This document shows positions 25,895-36,734 of a stretch of 64,000 nt of DNA, piece after piece (the first letter of the stretch is position 1; the number at the start of each line of letters is the position of its first letter). Source of the DNA: Microbacterium sp. KUDC0406 (GTDB lineage: Bacteria > Actinomycetota > Actinomycetes > Actinomycetales > Microbacteriaceae); assembly GCF_021582875.1 (NCBI RefSeq), contig NZ_CP091138.1, positions 3,547,694 to 3,611,693 of the forward strand, read 5' to 3'. Below the pieces are notes generated by a model. That model had not been told where the DNA came from. It made no database searches and saw only the letters and a list, made by a program, of their open reading frames with translations. The position numbers and the translations under genes were made by a program.

Positions 25895-26634
25895 ACCAGC
25901 CCCTCCGTCTCCTTCTGCAGCCGTCGCCCGTGCTGCAGCACCGCCGAGAAGGCGAACAGCGCGATCGCGACCCCGATCGGCCAGAACTCGAAGGGCACGA
26001 ACACCGTAGCCTCGGGGAGCGCTTCGGTAGGGCTCCAGTCATCGGGGTACCCAGTCCAACTCGCACTCCGGATGAACAGGGCCTGATACGAGGCCATCGA
26101 ACCGGCGATGCCCATCGCCACAGGGCCCGCAACCCCCGCGACGAGCACGATGACCGCGGATGCCCGAGTCGTGCGCACGAGCACAGGGGAGAACGGAGCG
26201 CCCCGCTCGAGCTCTCGGGCCGCCAGCGCCACGAGCACGGCGATCGCCGCGGGCAGCAGCAGCGAGACCAGATGTCCAAATGCCCACAGCAGTCGCGTCG
26301 GCCACGACACCCCGCTCAATGTGAGTTCAGCGAGGGCGACTCCAGAGGACTCGATCGTCGCTCCGCTCGGCTCGAGCTCCGCACCAGGCAGGGTGGGCCA
26401 GACATTCACCATCGGCACCGTCATCGTGACGGTTACGGGTATGAGATCGGCTGCCACCCATCCGAGAGCCGAGAGGAGCAGCACCAACGCGGCTGCAGAG
26501 GCGACCCGGCGAACGAACCGGTACGTCCTCTCGTCGTCAGCGAACAGACCCCGCGCGAGCTGCCACAGGAAGACCAGGATCACCGCGACGAGCAGCAGCA
26601 CCACGGCCACCGCTGCGAGGTGGAACATGCTCAT
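25891..26634 (-). CDS. DUF2975-like membrane protein, array copy 4
   Basis: 247 aa with about four membrane segments: near residues 5-25, 43-65, 125-150 and 160-190, plus a final one before the tail. An extracytoplasmic loop lies between the first pair. The tail reads GRRLQKETEGLV, shared by all four array members. Start 26634 overlaps the stop of copy 3 (ATGA); an in-frame ATG at 26628 is an alternative. Function unknown; DUF2975 proteins are often paired with YozG-type regulators. Confidence 0.75.
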   Translation of the reverse strand: MSMFHLAAVAVVLLLVAVILVFLWQLARGLFADDERTYRFVRRVASAAALVLLLSALGWVAADLIPVTVTMTVPMVNVWPTLPGAELEPSGATIESSGVALAELTLSGVSWPTRLLWAFGHLVSLLLPAAIAVLVALAARELERGAPFSPVLVRTTRASAVIVLVAGVAGPVAMGIAGSMASYQALFIRSASWTGYPDDWSPTEALPEATVFVPFEFWPIGVAIALFAFSAVLQHGRRLQKETEGLV

Positions 26635-27239
26635 ACCAGCCCCTCCGTCTCCTTCTGCAGCTGCACCCCGCGCCGGAACGCGATGCTCATCAGGCCACAT
26701 ACGATCGCGACCGCGAACATCGGCGCGTACCCCTGGAACCCGACGGACGGCGATGCGTCGGCATCGCCCAGCCCGACAGCCGCGAGCACGCCGTTGCCGC
26801 CGAGCGTGTCTCCGAACAGCATGAGCGCTCCGCCGCCGATGAGGGCACCCGCGATCACGTTCCACACCTGGATCGTGCCTTTGCGGAACAGGTCCCCGCG
26901 CAGGGCGCAGCGTGCAAGATAGACGACGCACGCGATCACGACGAGCGCGGTCAGCACGGATGCCACGACGGACACCGCGATCATCACCACCGAGACGACG
27001 TTCACCTGATCGGAGTAGACGACCCCCTCGCGCACGATCACATCGACCGATCCCGTCTCCGACCCGACCGTGACGTTCGCCGGCGTCTCGTCGACGGCGA
27101 TGTTCCAGGCGACGCCGTCCGGCGAGCCGAAGGTCTGCCAGGCGCGCATCGCGCCCCAGTAGAGAGTGAACAGCGCGGCCAGGATCCCGACGCCCACCAC
27201 CGTCGCGGCATCCCGGCGTTCACGTGTCGTCGTCGCCAT
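26631..27239 (-). CDS. DUF2975-like membrane protein, array copy 3
   Basis: 202 aa, four predicted membrane segments, tail VQLQKETEGLV. It is the shortest version apart from copy 1 and differs widely in sequence from its neighbours outside the tail, so the duplications are old or divergence was fast. Start 27239 shares one base with the stop of copy 2 (TGATG). Confidence 0.72.
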   Translation of the reverse strand: MATTTRERRDAATVVGVGILAALFTLYWGAMRAWQTFGSPDGVAWNIAVDETPANVTVGSETGSVDVIVREGVVYSDQVNVVSVVMIAVSVVASVLTALVVIACVVYLARCALRGDLFRKGTIQVWNVIAGALIGGGALMLFGDTLGGNGVLAAVGLGDADASPSVGFQGYAPMFAVAIVCGLMSIAFRRGVQLQKETEGLV

Positions 27240-27970
27240 CAGACCAACCCCTCCGTCTCACGCTGCAGTCGGTAACCGTGCCGGAACACGACTCCCACGG
27301 CGGCCAGGACCAGCGCCGCGCCGAACGGCCAGAGCTGCACGCTCAACTCGAACACGGGCGGGCCGCTCGGGTCTTCCTTCCCGAGAGCGGCATGGGCTGC
27401 CAGAGTCTGAGAGATCGGCAGCAGCAGATCATGCATGATGCCGAGGACCAGCACGATGATCGCAAGGATGCCCAGCCCCCGCGCCACTCGCGGATCGAAG
27501 GGCTCACCCGCTTCGGCGCGTGTGGTGACCAGTCGCACCGCTAAGCCGGGCACAGCGAACAGCACGAGACCGAGAAGTGCCGCGAAGAACAGCAGGGAGC
27601 GCAGGCCGAACGCCAGCCCGGCGATCTGCAGAGTGGTTCCGTCGGGCCAGCCGCACACCACGGTGGCCGTGTCGACCGGGGGGACGATGCCGCCGCATGT
27701 GCCGAACTCCGGTGGCTGAGTGCTGGTGACGTTCGCGCTGACGTCCACAGTCGGCGCGAACAGGTTCTGATACCCGATGAACAGCACACCGATGCCGCAC
27801 AGCACGATCCATCCGAATGACACGGACGACGCGATCGTGAGGGCGATCGCGTTGTTGCCGGACTTCCGCGCCCGGATGCCGACGACTGATGCGATGAAGC
27901 CGAGGATGACCAGCACGAGCAGCACCTGTGACAGCCCTGCCGCGAGATCCTCAGTGCCGATGGTGAACAT
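27239..27970 (-). CDS. DUF2975-like membrane protein, array copy 2
   Basis: 243 aa with four to five membrane segments and an extracytoplasmic loop holding two cysteines (FGTCGGIVPP and TVVCGWPDG), absent from the other copies, which could form a disulfide. Tail YRLQRETEGLV. Start overlaps the stop of copy 1 by one base. Confidence 0.72.
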   Translation of the reverse strand: MFTIGTEDLAAGLSQVLLVLVILGFIASVVGIRARKSGNNAIALTIASSVSFGWIVLCGIGVLFIGYQNLFAPTVDVSANVTSTQPPEFGTCGGIVPPVDTATVVCGWPDGTTLQIAGLAFGLRSLLFFAALLGLVLFAVPGLAVRLVTTRAEAGEPFDPRVARGLGILAIIVLVLGIMHDLLLPISQTLAAHAALGKEDPSGPPVFELSVQLWPFGAALVLAAVGVVFRHGYRLQRETEGLV

Positions 27971-28581
27971 CAGACCAGCCCCTCCGTCTCGCGCTGCAGC
28001 CGCCGTCCGACCTCGAACGCGCTGACGACCAGCGCGAGCGCGATGCCCCAGCCGATCGGCGACGGGTCGAGTTCATAGAGGAAGGCATAGAACTCACCGT
28101 CGGATGCCGGAAGCTGCTGAACCGCCTCCGCTCGCGCGAAGGCTCCGAGGAGCGGACCGATCATCCCGGCGACGACCAGCGCGATCGCGGCGGTGCCGAG
28201 CACCGGCGCCATCGACTTCCGGAATGCGCGCTGCCGGATCAGCGACAGCCCCAGCCACCACAGTGACATGCACACGATGATCGTGGCCAGGGCAGGCAGA
28301 GCCTGCTCGCCCAGCAGCAGCCAGCGGATGCCGGCATCCAGCGTCTCGAACGACACGAGCGACTGCGTGTACGAAGCGGATGCCACTCCTGCGGCATCCG
28401 TGAGCGAACCCATCTCCGCGTCGTGCACGGGCAGAGCCACCGGCACCGGTGATCCGAAGATCTCGAATCCGGCACGGATCGCGCCCGTCAGGGCCGCGAT
28501 CGCGATGCTCACGGCCCCCGTGGCGACGAGGCCGAGGGTGACGGCCTCGAGCATCGACGGCCTTCCGCTGCGACTGTTCAT
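27970..28581 (-). CDS. DUF2975-like membrane protein, array copy 1
   Basis: 203 aa, first gene of the array. Start ATG 28581 is preferred over 28593 because GGAG lies 6 nt before it. Four membrane segments, tail GRRLQRETEGLV. The promoter region upstream carries three spaced copies of a 12-nt word (28592-28641). Confidence 0.72.
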   Translation of the reverse strand: MNSRSGRPSMLEAVTLGLVATGAVSIAIAALTGAIRAGFEIFGSPVPVALPVHDAEMGSLTDAAGVASASYTQSLVSFETLDAGIRWLLLGEQALPALATIIVCMSLWWLGLSLIRQRAFRKSMAPVLGTAAIALVVAGMIGPLLGAFARAEAVQQLPASDGEFYAFLYELDPSPIGWGIALALVVSAFEVGRRLQRETEGLV

Positions 28582-28591
28582 GAGAAACTCC

Positions 28592-28641
28592 ATAACGACT
28601 ATCGTTGTTATCGACTTTCGTTAACATAACGACTCTCGATA
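28592..28641 (-). promoter_or_regulatory. Three-repeat operator upstream of the DUF2975 array
   Basis: On the reverse strand the word CGANAGTCGWTA occurs three times (CGAGAGTCGTTA, CGAAAGTCGATA, CGATAGTCGTTA) at 16-18 nt spacing. The stretch is strikingly AT-rich for this genome. Helically phased copies suggest cooperative binding, most simply by the operon's XRE protein. Confidence 0.7.
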
Positions 28642-28735
28642 TGCAGGTCAACACCTCTCGTGAATCCCTGTCCGTCGTGGAGTGCAACCCACTATGCCGA
28701 CGGCGAACACGGGCTTACAGGCATCCTGCGGTCGT

Positions 28736-28748
28736 TACTCTCGGAGTA
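28736..28748. promoter_or_regulatory. Palindrome upstream of clpC
   Basis: TACTCTCGGAGTA is a perfect 5-bp inverted repeat around TCG; GGAGTACC recurs at 28763. It could bind a stress regulator or just be a leader hairpin. I could not place a sure clpC promoter. Confidence 0.35.
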
Positions 28749-28773
28749 CCGGCATCAGCAGGGGAGTACCAGC

Positions 28774-31300
<2,527 letters not shown>

Positions 31301-31332
31301 CCCGCAGCGCTTCGACGGCCTCAGCGGCCCAG

Positions 31333-31368
31333 CGAAAGGGACGGATGCTCCGGCATCCGTCCCTTTCG
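31333..31368 (+). terminator. Strong hairpin after clpC
   Basis: CGAAAGGGACGGATGC and its exact complement flank a 4-nt loop (16-bp stem). It lies between clpC and the convergent small membrane gene and can serve both. Confidence 0.85.
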
Positions 31369-31399
31369 CGTCTCCGTGGCGCAGGCGCGTCCGCGGCGG

Positions 31400-31756
31400 T
31401 CATCCGGCGGTGAGGAACCACCAGAGCCCGAAGGCGCTCGCGATCGCGCTGATCAAGGGGCCGACGACATTCAGCAGCGGCGTCCCCGCGCCGGTCGCAC
31501 GTGCGCGCCAGGCGATGATCCCGTCCAGCGCCTGGACGACCAGCATCGCCACGGCGATCGCCAGCAGCCAGCCGTCGAACACGCCGAAGAAGGGGACGAC
31601 GGCCAGCGCGAAGAGGGCGAGGCTGCGGGCGGTCGTGTACTGGGCGACCAGGCGCGTCTTCGGATCGGTGCTGCGGATCTCGACGGCGGAGAAGAACAGA
31701 CTCGGGCAGGTGCTGATCACCGTGATGATCGCGAGTACCAGATATGGCGCGCTCAT
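31400..31756 (-). CDS. Small four-helix membrane protein
   Basis: 118 aa from ATG 31756, which TACAGT precedes by exactly 6 nt on the reverse strand. Sequence is almost wholly hydrophobic: segments near residues 4-20, 40-58, 60-80 and 98-116. No family is recognised with confidence; its size and pattern resemble DUF4267-type proteins. Divergent from the MarR gene. Confidence 0.6.
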   Translation of the reverse strand: MSAPYLVLAIITVISTCPSLFFSAVEIRSTDPKTRLVAQYTTARSLALFALAVVPFFGVFDGWLLAIAVAMLVVQALDGIIAWRARATGAGTPLLNVVGPLISAIASAFGLWWFLTAG

Positions 31757-31825
31757 AGCCGGACTGTAGCCCCGGCAGCGGGTTCTCGCCACACCGGACC
31801 TGCCCGCGCGATCGCCTCAATCTGA

Positions 31826-31854
31826 TTGCCGCAGGCAACTAAGTGGCGTAGAAT
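31826..31854 (+). promoter_or_regulatory. Promoter and operator of the MarR gene
   Basis: TTGCCG (31826-31831), 17-nt spacer, TAGAAT (31849-31854), then 6 nt to the GTG. The palindrome TTGCCGCAGGCAA (31826-31838) covers the -35 box, consistent with autorepression by the MarR protein. Confidence 0.75.
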
Positions 31855-31860
31855 GCCGGT

Positions 31861-32373
31861 GTGAACAGTCCGGAGCAGATCCTGCTGGCGTCGCTCACCC
31901 ACCTGATGGCGCGGTGGTCGTCAGCCGGCACGCAGGCGGCCGTCGCCGCCGATGCCGGCGTGCAGATCGACCCGGTCGACCTGCCGCCGCTGTACATGCT
32001 CGGGCTGGAGGGTCCCTCGCGAGCGAGCGCCCTCGCCGCGTCCCTGCGCATCTCGCGCCCCACCACGACCAAGCAGCTGAACCGGCTCGCCGCGGCCGGA
32101 TACATCGAACGCGTCCCCGACCCCGCCGACCGCAGAGCGAGCATCGTGCAGTTGTCCCGGCGGGGCGTCGAGGTGCATGCGCGACTGGTCGAGCAGGGCA
32201 TCGTCATGGTCTCGGATGCGCTGACGGGCTGGTCGTCGGCGGAGTCCGCGGCCTTCGCCTCGCAGCTCGCCCGCTTCGTCGGCGCCCTCGGCGTCGACCC
32301 CGACTCCGGTCGCGAACCCGCGCCCGGTCCAGCGCGATCCGCATCCGGATCGCAGAACGGAGAACGAACATGA
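31861..32373 (+). CDS. MarR-family regulator
   Basis: 170 aa. Winged-helix core: YMLGLEGPSRASALAASLRI then SRPTTTKQLNRLAAAGYIERV and PDPADRRASIVQLSRRG, the recognition helix and wing of MarR. Leaderless GTG start. The stop overlaps the ATG of the dehydrogenase gene (ATGA), so the pair forms a small operon, probably derepressed by the substrate of the dehydrogenase (inference). Confidence 0.88.
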   Translation: MNSPEQILLASLTHLMARWSSAGTQAAVAADAGVQIDPVDLPPLYMLGLEGPSRASALAASLRISRPTTTKQLNRLAAAGYIERVPDPADRRASIVQLSRRGVEVHARLVEQGIVMVSDALTGWSSAESAAFASQLARFVGALGVDPDSGREPAPGPARSASGSQNGERT

Positions 32374-33170
32374 CCCGTACCTACGTCGTGACCGGCTCGG
32401 CCTCCGGCATCGGTGCGACCACCGCCCAGCTGCTTCGCGACCGCGGCGACCGCGTGATCGGCATCGATCTGAAGGGCGCCGATGTCGAGGCCGACCTGTC
32501 CACCCCGCAGGGGCGCACGGATGCCGCCGCGGCGGCGACCGAGCTCGCCGGCGGCACCATCGACGCCGTCATCGCCTGCGCAGGCATCTCGGCCCCGATC
32601 GCGAAGACGATCTCGGTGAACTACTTCGGCGTGACCGAACTGCTCGAGGCGCTGCTTCCGGCGCTGGCGAAGTCGGATGCTCCGCGCGCCGCCGTCGTGT
32701 CGTCGATGGCGTCGCTGCAGCCGAACTCGCCCGAGATGGTCGACGCGGCCCTCGCGGGCGACGAGGCGAAGGCGGTCGAGATCGCTGAGGGCCTCGCCGC
32801 ACAGGGCCCGGAGGTCGGCTACGCCGTGTACCCGTCGTCGAAGCGCGCACTCGCGCGCTGGGTGCGCCGCGAATCGATCACTCCGGCCTGGGCTGGAGCG
32901 CACATCCCGTTGAACGCCGTCGCGCCCGGGACGGTGCTCACGCCGATGACGGCACAGCTGCTCGCCACCGCGGAAGGGCGCGCGATGGTCGACGCCAGCG
33001 TGCCGATGCCGCTGAACAGCCACCAGCCGCCGGAGTCCATCGCCCAGCTGCTGATTTGGCTCACGAGCGTCCAGAACACGCACATGGCCGGCCAGGTCAT
33101 CTACGACGACGGCGGGGCTGACGCGACGCTGCGCGGTGACGACATCTGGTCGTGGAACGACCCGCGCTGA
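32370..33170 (+). CDS. SDR-family NAD(P)-dependent oxidoreductase
   Basis: 266 aa. Rossmann motif VTGSASGIGATTA, ACAGIS, catalytic Ser in VVSSMAS and YPSSK active-site Tyr/Lys. The C-terminal part NAVAPGTVLTPM and GGADATLRGDDIW resembles hydroxysteroid or coniferyl-alcohol dehydrogenase-type members. A 40-residue insert between the Ser and Tyr motifs (SPEMVDAALAGDEAKAVE) is also typical of that branch. The substrate is probably an alcohol or ketone sensed through the MarR protein. Confidence 0.85.
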   Translation: MTRTYVVTGSASGIGATTAQLLRDRGDRVIGIDLKGADVEADLSTPQGRTDAAAAATELAGGTIDAVIACAGISAPIAKTISVNYFGVTELLEALLPALAKSDAPRAAVVSSMASLQPNSPEMVDAALAGDEAKAVEIAEGLAAQGPEVGYAVYPSSKRALARWVRRESITPAWAGAHIPLNAVAPGTVLTPMTAQLLATAEGRAMVDASVPMPLNSHQPPESIAQLLIWLTSVQNTHMAGQVIYDDGGADATLRGDDIWSWNDPR

Positions 33171-33200
33171 CATCGCGACCTCGGGGACCCGGAAACCACC

Positions 33201-33225
33201 GGGCCCCCGAGCCTGTCGAAGGGCC
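33201..33225. repeat. Family B repeat word
   Basis: GGGCCCCCGAGCCTGTCGAAGGGCC with self-complementary ends, in the gap before the acetyltransferase gene. Only 20-nt portions match the copies at 6838 and 35092. Confidence 0.7.
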
Positions 33226-33255
33226 AACCGCGCGGGTCCGCTCTACCCTGGAGTC

Positions 33256-33759
33256 GTGACAGATTACGCGGTCCGCTCGGCGCGCAGCGGCGACATCCTC
33301 GGCATCCACCGTCTGCTCGAGCCGCTCGTCGACCAGCGCATCCTGCTGGGCAAGGACCTCGCCGTGCTCTACGGCGCGGTGCAGGAGTTCGTCGTAGCCG
33401 AGGCCGACGGCGAACTGATCGGATGCGGCGCACTGCACGTGATGTGGGAGGACCTCGGCGAGATCCGCACCCTGCTCGTCCGCGACGACTGGCTGCACCA
33501 CGGCATCGGCAGGGGAATCGTCGAGCAGCTCGAGCAGAACGCGCGCGCTCTCGGCCTGTCGCGGCTGTTCTGCCTCACCTTCGAGACGGACTTCTTCATC
33601 CGCCGCGGCTTCGCGCCGATCGGTGAGCAGGTCGTCGATGCCGACGTGTACTCCCAGCTGCTGCGTTCGGGCGACGCCGGCGTCGAGGAGTTCCTCGATC
33701 TCGCGCACGTGAAGCCCAACACGCTCGGCAACACTCGGATGCTCAAGAGGCTCAATTAG
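33256..33759 (+). CDS. argA: Amino-acid N-acetyltransferase (short ArgA type)
   Basis: 167 aa GNAT protein. First step of arginine synthesis, acetylating glutamate. Signatures of the short actinobacterial enzyme are present: LVDQRILLGKDLAVLYGAVQ, GCGALHVMWEDLGEIRTLLV, GIGRGIVEQLE and LFCLTFETDFF. The C-terminus VKPNTLGNTRMLKRL is also diagnostic. GTG 33256 is preceded by TACCCT at 6 nt. The TAG stop forms the first three bases of the next gene's -10 box (TAGCCT). Confidence 0.9.
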   Translation: MTDYAVRSARSGDILGIHRLLEPLVDQRILLGKDLAVLYGAVQEFVVAEADGELIGCGALHVMWEDLGEIRTLLVRDDWLHHGIGRGIVEQLEQNARALGLSRLFCLTFETDFFIRRGFAPIGEQVVDADVYSQLLRSGDAGVEEFLDLAHVKPNTLGNTRMLKRLN

Positions 33760-33768
33760 CCTGGAGGC

Positions 33769-34677
33769 ATGAGCCCTCGTCACTCCGCCGCCGTGTACCG
33801 CCGGCGACGACTCGTCGTCATCACGCTGGCGGTCGTGCTGGTCGCGGCGATCGGCGGGGGAGTCTGGCTCGCCGTCGCCCAGCCGTGGTCGGAGCAGACG
33901 AACGCGACGGCGACGCGCACACCGGCGCCGTCGACGTCCGCGACCACGGACGAGTCCCCGTCGCCCACGCCCACCGAGGTCGCGCCGAAGGTCGAGCCCA
34001 CGCCGGAAGACACGCCCGTGATGGTCGCGTGTTCCGCGGCGGACGTCACCGTCGAGGCTGTCACGGACGCCAGCACCTACGCCGCGGGCAAGAACCCGAA
34101 GCTCTCCATCCGCCTGAAGAACACCGGTGCGAATGACTGCACGATCAATGTCGGCTCTACCACGCAGAAGTTCACGGTGTCCAGCGGCAGCGACGTGTGG
34201 TGGCGGTCGACGGACTGCCAGAAGAACCCCAGCGACATGATCGTCACTCTGAAGGCCGGGCAGTCCGTGGACAGCGTGCAGCCGGTGGTCTGGGACCGCA
34301 CGCGGTCGTCGGTGAAGACCTGCGGCGACAAGAATCGCCCGCATGCCCCGGGCGGCGGAGCCTCGTACCACGTATCGGTGTCGATCGGCGGATTCGACAG
34401 TGCGCAGTCCCAGCAGATCCTGCTCTACCGAGCAGCGCCGCGACTCGGCGGAGAAACTCAGCCGGATGGGGTGACGAGGTCCCATGTTTGGGATACCATT
34501 AACCGTGGTCTTGAGGTTCATTCAAGCCGGACATGCCATCCCCAGTGGCGTCGATATAAGTGTCCCCAGCGCTTCGACATCGGCTTGATCAAGACCGCGA
34601 GGGCCCTCTCGAGTACCCCAGTCCCCAATGGAGGATTCGAGAGGGCCCCATCTTTTCCCTCCCGCCGCCGCCCATAA
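33769..34677 (+). CDS. Membrane-anchored exported protein; 3' end doubtful
   Basis: 302 aa as read. A Arg-rich N-terminus and one membrane segment (about residues 15-38) are followed by a Thr/Pro/Ser linker (45-85) and a globular domain with four cysteines (MVACSAADVT, NDCTINVG, TDCQKNPS, KTCGDKN). After about SQQILLY the sequence loses any domain character and overlaps the structured RNA at 34504-34656. The real stop is therefore probably near 34470, with a frameshift hidden upstream. TAGCCT lies 6 nt before ATG 33769. Function unknown. Confidence 0.65.
   Translation: MSPRHSAAVYRRRRLVVITLAVVLVAAIGGGVWLAVAQPWSEQTNATATRTPAPSTSATTDESPSPTPTEVAPKVEPTPEDTPVMVACSAADVTVEAVTDASTYAAGKNPKLSIRLKNTGANDCTINVGSTTQKFTVSSGSDVWWRSTDCQKNPSDMIVTLKAGQSVDSVQPVVWDRTRSSVKTCGDKNRPHAPGGGASYHVSVSIGGFDSAQSQQILLYRAAPRLGGETQPDGVTRSHVWDTINRGLEVHSSRTCHPQWRRYKCPQRFDIGLIKTARALSSTPVPNGGFERAPSFPSRRRP
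34471..34499 (+). promoter_or_regulatory. Promoter of the candidate small RNA
   Basis: GTGACG (34471-34476), 17-nt spacer and TACCAT (34494-34499). The predicted start, 6-7 nt later, coincides with the first paired base of the RNA stem. Confidence 0.55.
34504..34656 (+). ncRNA. Structured small RNA with own promoter and terminator
   Basis: An 11-bp stem (CGTGGTCTTGA at 34504-34514 with TCAAGACCGCG at 34589-34599) is stacked, across a 7-nt bulge, on a perfect 8-bp stem (TCAAGCCG at 34522 with CGGCTTGA at 34581). Inside are GACA/TGTC pairing and a GCCA..TGGC hairpin. A 12-bp terminator hairpin (GGGCCCTCTCGA at 34601, TCGAGAGGGCCC at 34637) ends in a run of T. The gene at 34687 has its own -10 box, so this is not merely a leader. 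It lacks landmarks of SRP RNA, tmRNA or RNase P RNA. Class unknown. Confidence 0.6.
34601..34656 (+). terminator. Terminator of the small RNA
   Basis: 12-bp GC-rich stem followed by ATCTTTT. Confidence 0.7.
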
Positions 34678-34686
34678 GCTGGGTGC

Positions 34687-35091
34687 ATGGCGAAGAAGGG
34701 TCGGAAGAAGCCGGCGCCCGAGGAGTTCCGCTCCGAGGCGCTGGCGCAGGCGCTCGAGAAGCAGGACATGGCCGCGGTGGCCCTGGCGCTGCGCAACGGG
34801 ACGACGATCGTGCCGCTGATCCGGCCGGGCGCCAGGGACAACCCGCTCGACGGCGGCGAGGTGTGGACCTATCGTGACGCAGGCACCGGCGAGATCGCGC
34901 TGCTGCTGTTCAGCGACGCCCGCAACAAGCCGGCCAACCTGCCGCCCGGCGTCGGCATCTACTCGGCCGCCTGGCTGAAGGCGTTCCTCACCACGCACCG
35001 TGAGCGCATCACGACGGTGTTCCTCGACATCGCCGGCCCGCATCCGATGCAGGCGCCGCCGGACGAGCTGCTCAAGGCCCTGAACGCGTGA
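34687..35091 (+). CDS. SseB-like domain protein
   Basis: 134 aa. Begins MAKKGRKKPAPEEFRSEAL and holds NGTTIVPLIRPG, EVWTYRDAGTGEIALLLFSD and LPPGVGIYSAAWLKAFLTTH, resembling the N-terminal domain of SseB-family proteins, whose function in actinobacteria is unknown. TAAGCT (34675-34680) stands 6 nt before the start. It is convergent with radA; a family B repeat fills the gap. Confidence 0.6.
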   Translation: MAKKGRKKPAPEEFRSEALAQALEKQDMAAVALALRNGTTIVPLIRPGARDNPLDGGEVWTYRDAGTGEIALLLFSDARNKPANLPPGVGIYSAAWLKAFLTTHRERITTVFLDIAGPHPMQAPPDELLKALNA

Positions 35092-35159
35092 CCCTTCGAC
35101 AGGCTCAGGGACCCACAGGTCGCTGAGCCTGTCTTGGGTCGCTGAGCTTGTCGAAGCGC
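35092..35159. repeat. Family B repeats, three words
   Basis: One forward (CTTCGACAGGCTCAGGGACC) and two inverted words (GCTGAGCCTGTC, GCTGAGCTTGTCGAAG) between the convergent SseB-like and radA genes. Confidence 0.8.
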
Positions 35160-35162
35160 GGC

Positions 35163-36529
35163 TCAGAACGCGGGGATCTCGTCCTCGCTCCGACGGGATG
35201 CCGCGCGCGACCGGACATCGGTCAGCGCGGCGCGCAGGGACTTCGAGCGGTCGTCGATGACCTGCTCGTAGCCGAGGCGCGCGGCCTCGGCGCGCCGCTG
35301 CGCGGCCTGCGTCACCGGTCGCACCTCGCCGGCGAGCGAGAGCTCGCCCACAGCCGCGACCGTCCGAGGAACGGAGAACGGCTGGATCGAGCCGGCCACG
35401 GCGATCGCGATCGCGAGATCCGCCGCCGGCTCGGTGAAGCGGACGCCGCCCACCGTGGACACGTACACATCGACCTCGCCCGTCTTGATGCCCGCGCGAC
35501 GCTCCAGGATCGCCAGCACCATCGCCACGCGCGAGGAATCGAGGCCGTGCACCACGCGCCGCGGGTTCGGTCCCTTCGCGGCGATGGTCAGAGCCTGCAC
35601 CTCGACCGGGAGCGCACGTCGCCCCTCGAGCGAGATCGCGACGCAGGTGCCGGGCTCCGCGGCGCCCTGCGACAGGAAGAGCCCGCTCGGATCGGGCACC
35701 TCGGCGATGCCGCTGCCGGTCATCTCGAAGCAGCCGACCTCGTCTGTCGGACCGAATCGGTTCTTCAGCGCGCGGATGAACCGCAGCGACGTCTGCCGGT
35801 CGCCCTCGAAGTGGCACACGACGTCGACGAGGTGCTCCAGCATCCGCTGGCCGGCGACCTGACCGTCTTTCGTGACGTGCCCGACGATGACGATCGGCAG
35901 GTCGCGCTCCTTGGCGACGCGGATGAGCGTGGACGCGACCTCGCGCACCTGCCCGGGCATGCCGGCGGCGCCGTCGGACAGTGACGACGACACGGTCTGC
36001 ACCGAGTCGACGATGACCAGCTGCGGCTGGACCTCGTCGATGTGGCCGAGGATCGTGGCCAGGTCGGTCTCGCTGGCCAGGTACAGCTCGTCGTGCAGTG
36101 CGCCGGTGCGCTCGGCGCGCAGCCGCACCTGCGCCGCGGACTCCTCGGCGCTCGCGTACAGCACGCGTCGGCCGCTGCGGGCGGCGCGGGCGGCGACCTC
36201 GAGCAGCAGTGTCGACTTGCCGACGCCCGGCTCGCCGCTGAGCAGGATCGCGGCACCCGGCACGATGCCGCCGCCGAGCACCCGGTCGAACTCGCCGACG
36301 CCGCTGGACCGGCGCGGGGCATCCGTCGTGGTGATCTGCGTGATCGGGCGCGCGGCGCGCGCCGCTGCCGGCGCCACGGCGTCGATCCGGCGCAGGATGC
36401 CGGTCTGCGCGGCCTGCTCGATCACGGTGCCCCACTGCTGGCACTCCCCGCAGCGGCCCACCCACTTCGCCGTCGTCCACCCGCACTCGGTGCACGCGAA
36501 AGCGGGGGAGCGGAGCGCTTGGATGCCAT
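35163..36529 (-). CDS. radA: DNA repair protein RadA, frameshifted near the start
   Basis: About 455 aa. RadA is a RecA-like ATPase acting in recombination branch migration. ATG 36529 gives MASKRSAPP; the body continues in another frame with FACTECGWTTAKWVGRCGEC (C4 zinc finger). One base missing from the G/C run at 36504-36508 explains this. Then come Walker A GEPGVGKST, the KNRFG motif (RALKNRFGPTDEVG) and the Lon-like C-terminal domain (VYVSTVGGVRF). The break in a conserved repair gene again favours sequencing error. Confidence 0.92.
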
Positions 36530-36577
36530 GTCGCAAGGCTATCCGGGGGAGCGGACACGGTGTGCTCGCGGCATCAG

Positions 36578-36685
36578 GGTCGTTGAGCGAGCGGAGCCAG
36601 AAACGCAGCCTTCTGGTCGTTGAGCGAGCGGAGCGAGTCGAAACGCAGCTTCTTGGTCGTTGAGCGAGCGGAGCGAGTCGAAACG
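36578..36685. repeat. Three direct family A half-elements
   Basis: GGTCGTTGAGCGAGCGGAGC repeats at about 36578, 36618 and 36656, followed by GAGTCGAAACG in two of them, all in one orientation, unlike the inverted pairs in convergent gaps. Confidence 0.8.
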
Positions 36686-36734
36686 TGGTGAGCCGATCTG
36701 CGGTCGGGGGCGGTCCGGGGGAGCGAGTCCGTGG

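Noticed and set aside
34504..34656. SRP RNA, tmRNA or 6C RNA identity for the small RNA
   Set aside because: No SRP apical motif, no tRNA-like ends and no C6 loops are present.
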